Below are positions 23,497-35,398 of a DNA stretch of 64,000 nucleotides, piece after piece (positions within the stretch are counted from its first letter, which is position 1; every line of letters begins with the position of its first letter). The position numbers and the translations under genes are program-made. Location: the NCBI GenBank assembly GCA_963854735.1, contig OY978100.1:868001-932000 (forward strand). Direction: 5' to 3'. The notes under the pieces were generated by a model that searched no databases, was not told the origin of the DNA, and worked only from the letters and a program-made list of their open reading frames with translations. This stretch comes from Marvania coccoides. Its lineage: Eukaryota; Chlorophyta; Trebouxiophyceae; Chlorellales; Chlorellaceae.

Positions 23497-24757
23497 CTAG
23501 TTTTGCGAGCTTCGGGGCGGCGGTGACGTCAGTTCCTTGACCAGCAGCGTCCCCTCCTCACTGGACGGCGTCGACGTTTTGGGCAGGCTGGACATGGACG
23601 AGCTGGCCCTCAGCTTGGCCAGCTTCACGTGAGAATACATCATGAAGCCTCCCATCGCCAAGCAGCAACCCAACAGCATCTTGGGCGTGAAGTCCTTGCC
23701 CTCGCCCAGCAAGAACGCCGACAGCAGCAGCAGCGCCACGATCTTGACCTCGCCGATCACGGTGGTGGTCACCGCCGATGTTCGCTTGATGACTAGCGCG
23801 TGCACGGCGTTGTAGGTTACCGCGTTGAGCGAAGACACAAACATGATGGCCATGACGTTGGAATAGTTGATGGAAAAGTAGGTAAGGAAGCCCTCCAGCT
23901 CGCGATACAGCATGAACGGCGTGAGCGCCACCAGCGAGACAGGCGCCGTGTAGAACGTCAGCCGCACCACGTCGAGCTTCTCGGACAAGAGCTTGCCGCT
24001 GAAGGTCATCATCGCGCCATTGCAGACGGTGCCGGCAATGCACAGCATGATGGAATGGGGCTTGCCGGAAATGGTGCCCTGCCACACGGCGATCATGACG
24101 CCACTGGTGAGGACGATCAGAGACGTCAGCTCCTGCTTGGACGGAATTTTCCGCTCAACGACGACCGCCAGAATGCAGGTAACCACCGGGATGGCCGAGC
24201 GAATGACCTGGTTGAGGGACAGGCTGATCTCCAGAAGGGAGATGTTGTTGAGCGCGATGTTGAGCGCCATGAAGGAGCCGATGTAGACGATGCCGCGCCA
24301 CTGCTTCTGCAACGTCCGCTGGTGCGACTCCCAGGAGGTCCGCATCGCCAGCGGTGCCAGTACGACGAACGAGAACAGCATGTGGGTGCATGTAAGCACC
24401 AAAGGGTAGGCCAAGCCATAGTGTCCGAGCGCCCACTGCACACAGAAAAACAAAAGCAAGATGAGAATGAAAAATGCAAGGCGACGCGATGGGCACGCCG
24501 CGCTGGGAATTAGTAGCTGATCGCTCAAGATAGAGAATTGGCGCAGGGGCAATCACAATGGGCCAACCCCCGCGCCCAAGTCGTCAAGATCAACTCGATT
24601 CGGTTGTGCGGCGCAACAAACGCAGTGCAGCGTTCTCCGACGGCCCTACCTTATTCAACAAATTCAGACTTGTGTTCAGTGTGAGATAGGCCGCGATGAG
24701 GAGCCCAAGATTTGCAGACTCTCCTTCAATCGTCGTTGTGTCCATTGAATTTTTCAT
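23497..24757 (-). CDS. Nucleotide-sugar/triose-phosphate-type transporter (TPT family)
   Basis: Two exons, 24757-24650 and 24435-23497 (348 aa), are joined in phase 0 at NLLNK|WALGHYG, a junction that recreates the family's conserved NK-W motif after helix 1. About ten hydrophobic helices follow, with family-typical segments: HMLFSFVVLAPLAM, ALNNISLLEISLSLNQVIRS and VTYNAVHALVIKRTSAVTTTVIGEVKI. These resemble the TPT/NST (DMT superfamily, KD/KT-type) transporters of Golgi and plastid envelopes. There is no obvious transit peptide, so an endomembrane location is more likely. Substrate cannot be told from sequence. The serine-rich C-tail is cytosolic-like. ATG 24757 is chosen; 24778 is GTG. Confidence 0.85.
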
Positions 24758-25177
24758 ATTGGCGCAAGTAACTGGCACCAGTCACGCTGTTTTATCAATA
24801 TACAACTCGCCCAAGCTCCACACACTCAACAATTAGTCTATGTGGCGGTCTCAAACAATATTGAACAAACAACGAACTTCGCCAGCGACCTCTTCCAAAC
24901 AGGGCGATCGTACGCCGAGCCACACAAAAATGGAAATGTAAAATGTATTCGTATGTCAGCAAAAGCGAGCAGCCAAAGGCGCCTGTTTGGGAGCTCCCCT
25001 TCAAGAGCTATTAGAAAGACATTTTTTCTCTAAAAACTTGATGGGTGACGAAAGGGGCTGCCCATGTAAATTGCTATTGTTTGGAATGCGACAATACTAG
25101 TTGAAACAGCCGGGAAAATGCAGCATCAGCGGCCACCAAGCTAATTTTTTTGGTTAAATCATTCTGGGGGGTCTGCA
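24758..25177. promoter_or_regulatory. Divergent intergenic region
   Basis: These 420 bp lie between divergent start codons and presumably contain both promoters. No assignable motif or repeat was found. Confidence 0.35.
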
Positions 25178-28100
25178 ATGCCCAATAAAGGGAATGGATG
25201 GGAGGACGTGCAGGCCACATTGGGCCCTCTCAGAGTGCGCGCTCAGCAGCTCCAGACCCAGGCGGTGCGTGAGCGCGACGCAGCTCAGCAGCGGTGGTCC
25301 CAGTCTGAAAAGCCGGTGCTCAAGGAACATGCAGGTATGGCTCGATTGATCTGCAATTTTGCAGCGCAGCCCTCGCCCTGCACTCCATCAATCCATCCCG
25401 ACGCACTGCCCGTGTGGCAGCCCCCCCTCAAAACCACACACACACACACTCACTCATAAAAAACCATCGCAGGGGGGATGAAAGAAACGATGCAGCTGCT
25501 GGCCAAGGAGGAGGCTGCGCTGCAGCAGCGGGTCGCCAGCCTCTCCGCCTCCACGGTGAAGAATAACCCCGGCACCAGCACCGGATTCAACGTCATCAGG
25601 GCTCGGGTTGATGCTTACGGGCGGCCGCTGACCACCGACGCCCTAAAGGCGGAGAAGGAGAGGCTGACGAGGACGCTGCACACCATGGAGGTGGAAATAG
25701 CGGGCGCAAAGGCGGAAATCACGCGGCACCGCCGCTCCGAGGAGAACGAAATCTGGGAAACCAAGCTGGTGGCGCTGCAGGCAAGTGAATATTGTTTTCA
25801 CTTTTAAAAATACTCAATTTGATGATAATTCTACAACTCTATCTGCACAGGACACCAAGCGGGTGTACCGTGACGAGATCAATTTGATCGAGGTGGAGCT
25901 GTTGGGGCGGGAGCACTACGAGCGCATGCAGCGAGACAGACAGATCGCGGAGGAGACGGGGGCGGCGCAGCTGCAGCGGCTGCAGGAGCACATGCTACAG
26001 ACGAAGATCAAAATGAACCGCGCCAAGCACCAGTACTACTTTCCCTCGGTCAAAGGATTCAAGTGAGCAATACACGGTGCACTCTTACAATACTTTATTA
26101 ATTGGAAAACAAATAGCCCAGAGCCCTTGCTGTAAATTATTACCACCATGCGTGTCTCAAAATCTATACAACCATTCCATGTTGTTGATATTCTTGGCTT
26201 TCCCCTTCCAAATTGAACGCAGCATTCACTTTGGCGGGGCTGGCATCTACGGCGCCTGCAAGGACATCTGCATCTCGGAAATCAACGGCGCGGCCAAGGT
26301 AACCATGGAGCCCGGTGGACTGGGGGAGGATGGCATGTACCACAGCGCTCGTGTGATCGTGCAAGTTGAGTCTCCAGTGGGTTCCTCCGCCTCGGCAGCC
26401 TCCAAAGCAGCAGCAACAGCGGCGAACGGCAACAGCACCCCGCTGCGCTCCCTCAGCAGACGAGCTAGCTTCCAGCGCCCCGATGGGGCTCCGGGATCCA
26501 CGGTAGGGAGTGAGCGAAACGGCAGCGTGAGCGGCCGGCCGGCGAGTGCCCCCGCTCCCTCCCCGAGAGCCCAACAGTCGCCCCTCCCCACCTCCTCGCC
26601 GCTGCCGCCTTCCAGTCCACAACACCGGCGCCCCAACAGCGGACTGGACACGGCGCAGAGCGAGCGGCGGATGCGGCCGTCGGCTGAGGACGGAGAGGCG
26701 GGACTGCCCAACCTTTCTCGACGCTCCGCCTCGTTCCCTTCCTCTCCCTCCAAGATGGGCGCAGTTCCTCGAAACACTGGCAGTGGCGCTGTCACCCCGC
26801 AGGCGCTCTCTGGGGCTGGGACTCCGCGGGCGACGGCTGGAGCAGAGGCCCAGCCACAGCAGCAGGAGCCTGGAGGCCCCGCAGCAGCTGCAATACCCCC
26901 AGCAGCAGCAGCAGCAGAGGCGGTGCCATACCCACCAGGTCACCCCCTGGGCAAGCCCCCTAAGGGCAAGGGCTTTGCCACTCGGTTTTTGAATCGGCTG
27001 AGCTCGAAAAAGGACCGATTTCAGGGCAAGGAGCAGCCCCACCTGCAGCCGGCGCGCGATGAGGATGATATGATGGGCACTGTGAATCAGAAGCGCTCCC
27101 TCGCCTCCAAGCTGCTGTCTCGAAAGGCCAGCAAGCGTGGCGGCTCCACTGGGGGCGGCGGCGGCAGCGATGCTAGCTTGGACCGGCTGACATTTGGAGG
27201 GCAGGGGTTGACGGACATCGCTCGCCGCAGCTCCATCATGAGCGTTTCAGCCGACGAAGACCTGTCAGCCAGGCGCTCAAACAGCGTCGCGGAGGGCTCG
27301 GAAAATTCTGAAGACTACGCGGGGCTGGCGGCGGTGCAGGAGGACGAAGGGGGCAAGGAGGGCACCCCCCACGACGTGGAGCAGCATGACGAGGGAGACG
27401 GCTCGCTGGCCAGCGACTCTAACGATGGCTCGGTGAGCGCAATGAGCGATGACGACGAAGAAAGTGAACGCGGAAGGGGGGCTGGTGCAAATGAGGCCGC
27501 GGCTGGCGGCGCGCGGGGCACCTCCCCGCTGACCAAAGATGCGCTGCTGCGGGAGGCATCGCGCGAGCACAGCTGGAACGGCGGCCTTGGCAGCGCGCGC
27601 AGCAGTTGGCTACGGGGTGGCGAGAGCGGCGATGTGATGAGCGTGATGGACGACGAGACGTCCAGCGTGGCGGATTTTGCCGAGGAAGACGCCGCGGAGG
27701 CAGCAGCAGCGGGGCTCGGCACCAAAATTCCGAGGGGCGTTTATGCCATGGGCAGGCTGTCTGGCTTCGAGCTGATCGGCGAGCGTGGCACCAAGGTGCC
27801 CAACTTGACGATTGGAAAGGCAGATGTGCGCGCCACGGTGTTTGCTCGCTTCGTGTTTGAGTACTCGAAGCAGCACGGCTGGCGGCCTGGCACCCGCCCA
27901 GGGGACCGCCCCATGTTCCACGTGGACAAGCTCAAGTACGCCATCACCGGCAACAACGTGCCCATGCCACAGACCCTCATCAAGCACATTTTGCGGATTG
28001 CCATCCCTGGCCTAATTCAGCGCCGGCTCATGGGCCTGCTCCCAAAAGAATTTGGGAGCTACCTGCTGGCCGCGAAGAAGGGGCTGGAGGTGGTGGCTGA

Positions 28101-30180
28101 TGTGGCGGTTGTGGGCCCTGCGCTGGCGGTGTTGGACGCAGATTTGGGCTTTGAGGTTCGGGGCCCCGCCAAGTCGGCAAAAGAAGCTCGCAAGCAACAG
28201 GCGGTGTACGCGGCAGCCAAAGAGGCGCGCGGACTGCTGGGGCTGAGCCTCCCGCAGGCGCAGGTCCTGGCGGAGCTGTTTAACGGCAACGCAGCGTTGC
28301 TTTTGCCGAAACGCGCGGTCTCGGTCACCGAGCTCATTGCTTTCCAGGCCACCTACGAGCGCTTCCCCAAGGTTTACACGCAGCTGCTGGCGGTGTTGGA
28401 CACCGCCTACCACGTTCTGGCCCAGGGCATGGGCCTTCTCGACGCTTCTGATTTTTCTTTCTCAGAGTTCATGGCCACCAGCGTGACGCGTATGCGGTTG
28501 AAGCCCGCGCGCACCCGTGTGGTGGTGCGCAACATGGATGTGGGCATCAACGCCGACGCGGTGGTGACATCCATCCACGATTTCATTCAGCGCTCGATCG
28601 AGGAGCTCATCGTCAAGGGGCCGCTGACTGACCCCTCGGCCACGCTGCAGACCATGAAGGAGACGGTGGCGGAAGAAATGGAGGTGCTTCACGCCTGGCA
28701 CGCGTTCGTGCTGCGCGAGCTGCAGCACTTCAAGAGCAAGTTCCGGGGGGCAGCAGGGACGGTGCTGGCGGCGGCAGACCACAGGGGGTTCTCCGGCGGC
28801 ATCGAAAACTGCTACTACGAGGGGCCCCTGAGGCTGCGGCTGCCGCTCAACATCCAGCTGGACCAGGACGGCGCCTTCTCTTTTGAGCTGCCGCTGCCGT
28901 CGCCTGCGGGCAAGCTGGGCGTGGTAAGTAATTAATCTATTTAAATTTTGTTGGCTTCGATCTCTCCCTGCGGCGTCTTTCCGAAAAAAAAACCAGCAAA
29001 TTAATGCTGACAATTTCTATTGTAATTTTGTGCATGTGCAGTTTATGGACAATTTCAAGGGGCTGACGGTGCCGTCCCACCTGCGGCCTCCTGCCGCTGC
29101 CGTCAACTGGGTGGAGCTGACGGGCGACTCAGAGGTGGACGCACGCATGACAGAGCAGATGACCACCGCACTGGGGCTCATCCAGGGCGTCATCGACGAG
29201 CTCAACACCAAAATCGAGCAAAACGGCTTGGAGAAGGATGTAAGTATTCAATCCTTTTTCGCTCTCTTTTATTTCATCCTAATGGCGCAATTTTTCTTCT
29301 GCCGTACTGCTTTTCTTTGAGTCAATGAACATTATTCATGAACGCTCTTTTCGCTTTTCGTTTCCTTCAGGACGAGGACCCTGCCAAGGCGCTGAGCCAG
29401 CCCCGCACGACAGTGGGAGACCGCCTTGGCCGTCTCTTTGTCAACCGGCTCAAAGTGCGGGTGCGACTGGATGAGCGCCGCATCGGAGAGATCCTAACGG
29501 GCCTCGACGGAGCTTCGATGGGCGGCAACGACGCCTTCATGGCCACCGCGGGGCGCATCATCGGGCACCTGGGCGATGTTATGACCCTGGGTTTCACCCC
29601 TGCCGCTGCTGACACCGGCGTGCCGAGTACTGCTGCTGGTCCTCCCCCCGCCCCCGACCGATACCTCTTCCATTTCGAGTCTTCAGACATCTCCAGGCTG
29701 CGGGCGGACGTCCAGAGCTTGGGTTTTCAGAGCTCCATTACCCCTGGAGGCCTGGTGCGCCTGGTGCACGCGATTTTGCGGGCGGCGCAGCTGGCGTTCA
29801 AGGAGAGGGCGCCCGAGGAGCTGGAAGGCTTCAGAGACCAAATGGCGGGCTGGCGAGTCTTTTTTATGTTTACCATATGCATTTCCTTTCCCATGCTTAT
29901 TTTAGGTAGAGTTCATGATGTTTTTCCCCTTGAATGTTTGTATTGCAGGTATACGCTATTGACGAGGGAGCAGTTGAACGCGTCTGTGTGCGTGGACACC
30001 GCAGGAGAGGTTGCGGAGGGCGGCTCGTTCATTGTGAGATTCAGCGGGCGGGCAGACGATGATGCGCTGCGGGCCACCAGTCCGTTGGTGCTGACCAACG
30101 AAATCAACCTGGTGTCGCTGGGGATGGCGATGAGGGGAGACACGGACAAGACCTTCCCCAAGTTGTTCAAAGACCCTTGA
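25178..30180 (+). CDS. Very large unrecognised protein (1429 aa)
   Basis: Seven exons: 25178-25334, 25473-25780, 25851-26062, 26223-28923, 29042-29239, 29371-29852, 29949-30180 (4290 nt, all in phase). Introns 2 (25781-25850, GCAAGT) and 6 (29853-29948, GCGAGT) are GC-AG; the second restores the frame precisely at a Trp codon. Residues 1-225 are charged, predicted coiled coil. About residues 280-740 are low-complexity (Ser/Pro, acidic) and probably disordered. From about residue 740 an ordered, helix-rich conserved-looking region runs to the end, with segments such as LIKHILRIAIPGLIQRR and RVVVRNMDVGINADAVV. I do not recognise the family. A lipid-transfer or scaffold protein would fit the layout, but that is a guess. 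The frame at 29853-29948 is open without splicing, giving an alternative, less likely model. Confidence 0.7.
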
Positions 30181-30442
30181 TGAACCTCACTTTCGGGGGC
30201 TCAGGCTTTTTGGATTTCTTTCCTTGGGCGCTGGCGGTGTCCTGTTGCTTTCTTGGGCACAGGCAGGATTTCTTCTCCCCTTCGCGATCCTTGCTCATTT
30301 GCTGATGTTATTGAAGTTTGGACTCAGTATATACATGATCTCTTGCCCGCATTTTACCTACAATTTTGACAAACGCTTTATCTTATCATCTTGTTTCTCT
30401 TATTTCTTAGTTCAAAATTGGTGCGTCGTATAATATTTGTAA

Positions 30443-31541
30443 ATGTTTTCATCCACGCGCATCATGGCTGCTCCGGCAGTGCTTAAGCAGCTCTCAATTT
30501 CTCCCACATCATGCCGCCTTGTGATCCCCACGGCGAGCTTGAGGCAGCGCATCGCACACCGCATGTCACAAAAGGAAATGAGGTGCGTTAAAGTCTGCAG
30601 CCATCGCTCGAGAAAAACCTCAGCCGATCGAAAATATTAATCCTTTTCAAACCCATTTTTTTCTCCAGGCTCTCTGCGGCTTTCAACGACCTGGGGGAGG
30701 AGGATCTTGAGGCACAGCTGGAGGCGTTCATGCAGCGGCAGGCGGAGATCGAGAGCGGCGCCCTGAAGCGCAAGGCAGAGCCTGGAAAGGTGCTGGGTGC
30801 CGATGAAGTGACCGAGGACGAGGCCAAGGCGCTTTGCAGGGAGATCGTGAACGTGCTCAAGGCGCTGAAGAACAAGCGTGACATGTCTGTGAATGAAATC
30901 AAGCTGACCATCGCCATTGAGGACCCCCGAGCCAGGGAGCGGCGGCTGATGGGCATGGAGGACAGCAGCGGAGTGAGCAGGGACGAGATGGCGGAGGCGC
31001 TGTCAGAGGTGGCAGAAGGAAGCGTGCCCACTGACAGGATTGCGCTGCGCGAACTGCACAAAGAGATGATCAACTGGCCGTTTGTGGACCTTGAGGACGC
31101 CCGCCCCACTGGTGAGAAACAGCTAGCTAGTTAGCCATAAAGAGAGAGAGAAAACAATCCGATAGAGAGAGAATCGAATCAAAATAAGCAGCTGAATGGG
31201 ATGAATTATCAGGAACTTTTTGAATGCTATGGGGGGCCCTGACTTTTGGCCGATTTGTTTTTTTTCTTCTTTTCTGAATGAAGGTCGTTGATCTGGTGGC
31301 TGCAGGCGTTGCTGCCCTGTCTCCCCCCACTACCCCCGCTGCCGACGAAGCCGCCAAGCCGTGGCGCCAACTGGGCGAGATCCGCCCGCCCATCGGCAGA
31401 GATCCCAATGACAAACCTCAAGGAATTGCTGACCTCCTGCCAGACTGGGTGGGGTACGGGGCGCTTTACTTGGTTTCGGTGGCCCCCGCGCTCATAGCGC
31501 TCACCATGGTGGGCATTCTCTTTGCCAACTCGCTGCGGTAG
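30443..31541 (+). CDS. Probable plastid membrane protein, single C-terminal helix
   Basis: Exons 30443-30582, 30669-31111 and 31306-31541 (272 aa), GT-AG. The acceptor at 31305 is chosen over an upstream AG because only it keeps phase. The first 45 residues are Ser/Arg/Ala-rich without acidic residues, like a plastid transit peptide. A helical charged domain follows, then a conserved-looking C-terminus: PWRQLGEIRPPIGRDPND, ADLLPDWVGYGALYL and a membrane helix (YLVSVAPALIALTMVGILF) close to the end. I recall similar tails in plastid-targeted proteins of unknown function in plants, but cannot name one. AATAAA at 31555 may be its polyadenylation signal. Confidence 0.7.
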
Positions 31542-31737
31542 GGGTGCATCGGGAAGAATAAATTTTGGAAAGTAAAAACAAATCTAATCGGTTTTGAGTC
31601 GTGTAAAGAACAAATGTTACAGTTTCCGCAAACAGTAATCGAGAGTGGAAATTACAGGGGAAAAAACTATAAATCTATGAATAAAAGGCAAATAAAATTG
31701 ATACGGTAGCTCCCTCAGATAAAAGTTTTCTACTGGT

Positions 31738-33679
31738 TTAAGCGGCAGCGGCGCCCATGGCAGGGCCAGAAGACTGCTGACCGCTGCTCTCGCTCTCGTC
31801 TCCCTCCGAAATGCGGCACTCCAGAGATGACTGGTCCATCCTGCCCCTGTCGGTCTCAAGGTCAACGTATTGCAGCCCAGGGCACAGCGCCCGCAGCTCC
31901 ACCTCCAAGCGATCGATCTCACCTCCCACAGTGTGGATGACCCCTCTGCCAAACTCCATCATGGACAGGTCAATCGCGCATCGAAGGGTTTCCTCCGTCA
32001 CGCCAGGCGCACTGCACGCAGCGTCCCGGATCTGCTTGTACAGCGACTCCCGCCCCAATTTGCTGAGATATTTGTTCACTATTCTGTCGCCAGACCACTC
32101 TGCGCGCGAATCAAGGAGAAGGGATGAATTGAATGAGAGACGGGTTTATTTTTTTATTTTTTTTAAGTTACTTTGGCTTTTTCAAACAAGCGACTCACGA
32201 ATTTCGGCCTTGAACCGGTAGACTCCGTCTCCCACCTGCTCCGACTTGGGGTCCACCACCGCCAGAATCATAGGATCCGCCCTCAGGTGCGCCAAAATGG
32301 CAGCGTGCTTGTCCGGCTGCATAGCTTGCCCGATCAAAAACCGCTTGTTGTTGCGGATCAGCATCACAGCCACGCCGCCCATCAGCACACCCACGCAAAT
32401 GGACCCCACAGCATCGTAGACTGGGTTGCCGGTGGTCCAGGTCAGGTAAGAAGCAACGCCGGCAATGCCCAGGCCGGCAACCGCCCCTGCGTCCTCCGCC
32501 AGCACCGCTGCGGTGGTGGGGTCGCGAGAGGACATGAGATAGCGCATCAAGGGCTGATCCTGCTCCTCTGCGCCGATGCGGAGGGCACCAAGGGCAACGT
32601 TGAGCGAATACAGCTCTGCCACCTACAACAATTGATTCGGAGTACAAAAGGGGGGAAATTGCCAAATATATATTTTCTATGATTCGTAATAAAAAAGAAT
32701 TAAATCAAATTCAAAAAGATAAAAACAAAAGCATATTAAATACCCATTCAAAGCTTACCGACGAGATGCCCAGCACTGCCAAGCTGTAGCCCATATGTTC
32801 CAGCGCCGGGGGATCCATCAGCGCCTGGATGCCGTGCACAACTGAGGCTCCGGCGCCCACACAAAATACCCCCACCGCCGACATCAGCGCGTAGATGTAC
32901 TTCTCACGGTGGAAACCGTAGGGGTGCTGCCGCGTGGGCGCGCGCCGCGACTGGTTCACCCCCGCCCGCAGCAGCAGCTGGTTGACAATGTCTGCGAGGG
33001 AATGAAGCGCTTCTGCCAGCAGCGCCCCACTCCTGGTCATCCACCACGTGCCCACCTTGGCGACGAAAATTGCTAGGTTGACTGCTACGGCAGTGTCCAC
33101 TGCGTGTAGCTCTCGTGCCTGCTTGGCAGCAGCAGAGTACCGCGGCTTCTGCGAGCCATAATCTTCTTCCACGGGGGGTGGCTCTAGCAGCTCCTCGAAA
33201 CTGTCACTCAATGCACCCCTGAAGAAACAAATACATACACAAAGCATTAGCCATTTAAGTGTGAGAAATGATGCTATGTGGGATTAAAAAAAAGGGTCGT
33301 CATACTTTTGCGTGTGGTGAACTTTCTGTCGCCAGGGAGGGGTGGAGGAGAAGCTACGGGGCTGCCACCCAGGGTAAGGGGACATGGAGGCCAGTCCTGG
33401 CTGCTGGAATCCATTGGGAGAGGCGTGGCGAAGGGCAAGCTCGCGGAGAGACGTGAGCGGTGCTGCTGCTGTGAACATGTTTCGAGGGCTGTGGGCTGCG
33501 AAGGGCACCCGGGCGGTTGATGTTGAAAAGGCTGATCGACCAAGCATTGCACTGGGCATGAGATCGGTGAAGAGCTGCTGGACGTTTCGTTCTAATCCTG
33601 GGAAGGTATTTAAGGGCGAACAGGCAGAAAACTGCTTTGCTAGAGAAAGCACGCGCTGGTTGAGTTTTTTCCCAACCAT
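31738..33679 (-). CDS. Cation diffusion facilitator (SLC30A9 / MTPC4-like)
   Basis: Four exons: 33679-33306, 33218-32759, 32622-32199, 32099-31738 (539 aa), GT-AG, in phase. The N-terminus is long, basic and Ser/Thr/Ala-rich with a mitochondrial or plastid presequence look (ending QPRSFSSTPPWRQK). The CDF core is clear: AVNLAIFVAKVGTWWMTRSG, LAEALHSLADIVNQLLL, then RRAPTRQHPYGFHREKYIYA, which carries the HPYG block found in the SLC30A9/ZnT9 branch. Helices 4-6 include DPTTAAVLAEDAGAVAGLGI. The C-terminal cytoplasmic domain follows. Members move Zn2+ or Mn2+ by proton antiport; ZnT9 acts in mitochondria. The start is 240 bp from the divergent FtsJ gene start. Confidence 0.87.
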
Positions 33680-33913
33680 GAAAGTCCAGAAAAATGTTTG
33701 AAGTGAACACCAACGCGTGGAAGACGTGCGATCCTTTAACAACAAAATGATGTAACAACCGAACAACAGCAAGCTGCTATGAGAGCCATCGACAGTGTTT
33801 GATTAAAAAACAATGTATAGAATTAAAAACTATTCTGGAAGAGATGGGAGGGACTCCGGGAATCAAAAATCGGTCAAAAACAAGCCTTGAAGGTTTACAT
33901 TGATATTAATTAA

Positions 33914-34905
<992 letters not shown>

Positions 34906-35398
34906 AAAGAAATCGCTACTTCACTTCAAGTTGGGGGGGGGGTTGCCAGAGAAAACAATTTTAAAATTACGTTATCACGCTAAAAACTGAAACAAGGGTG
35001 AGAAGGGGGACACATTACCGAAGACGAGGGTGAGAAGGGGGGCACAATACTCAGCTACACTCAGGAAGACAGATAATAAACTTTATCTGGCAAACGTAAA
35101 AAGTAAGTTTTGAAAGTAGACATCAACGATCAGCACCAAAAACCAGTATAGGAGCGGCGCATGCAAAAACAAGAAGGCAGATTATATAGGAGAAAGAAAA
35201 TAGAGAAAGAGTAAAGTATATAGTGTGAAATATTATGAATAGCAAAGTCAATGAGGGGGAAATGCCGTTTTGGAAAAATCCCTTGCACCTTTTATGGCGT
35301 GGTACAAAAAAGAGAAAGAGAATAAGAGAAAATCAGACAGTAATTCAAACAAGTGAAAGATATAGATTAAGGGGAAAAGGGGGGGGGGGGGTGCGTCA
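34906..35398. other. Convergent spacer with a short tandem duplication
   Basis: No gene was seen. A unit AGGGTGAGAAGGGGG with CAC after it occurs at about 34995 and again at about 35029, separated by ACATTACCGAAGACG. G-runs also flank both genes (34935 and 35383). Confidence 0.4.

Noticed and set aside
29857..29948. Read-through or a 49-bp intron in the 1429-aa gene
   Set aside because: Read-through inserts an odd hydrophobic stretch, and the 49-bp GT-AG option ends the protein early. A GC-AG intron at 29853-29948 restores phase exactly and matches the donor type seen elsewhere.
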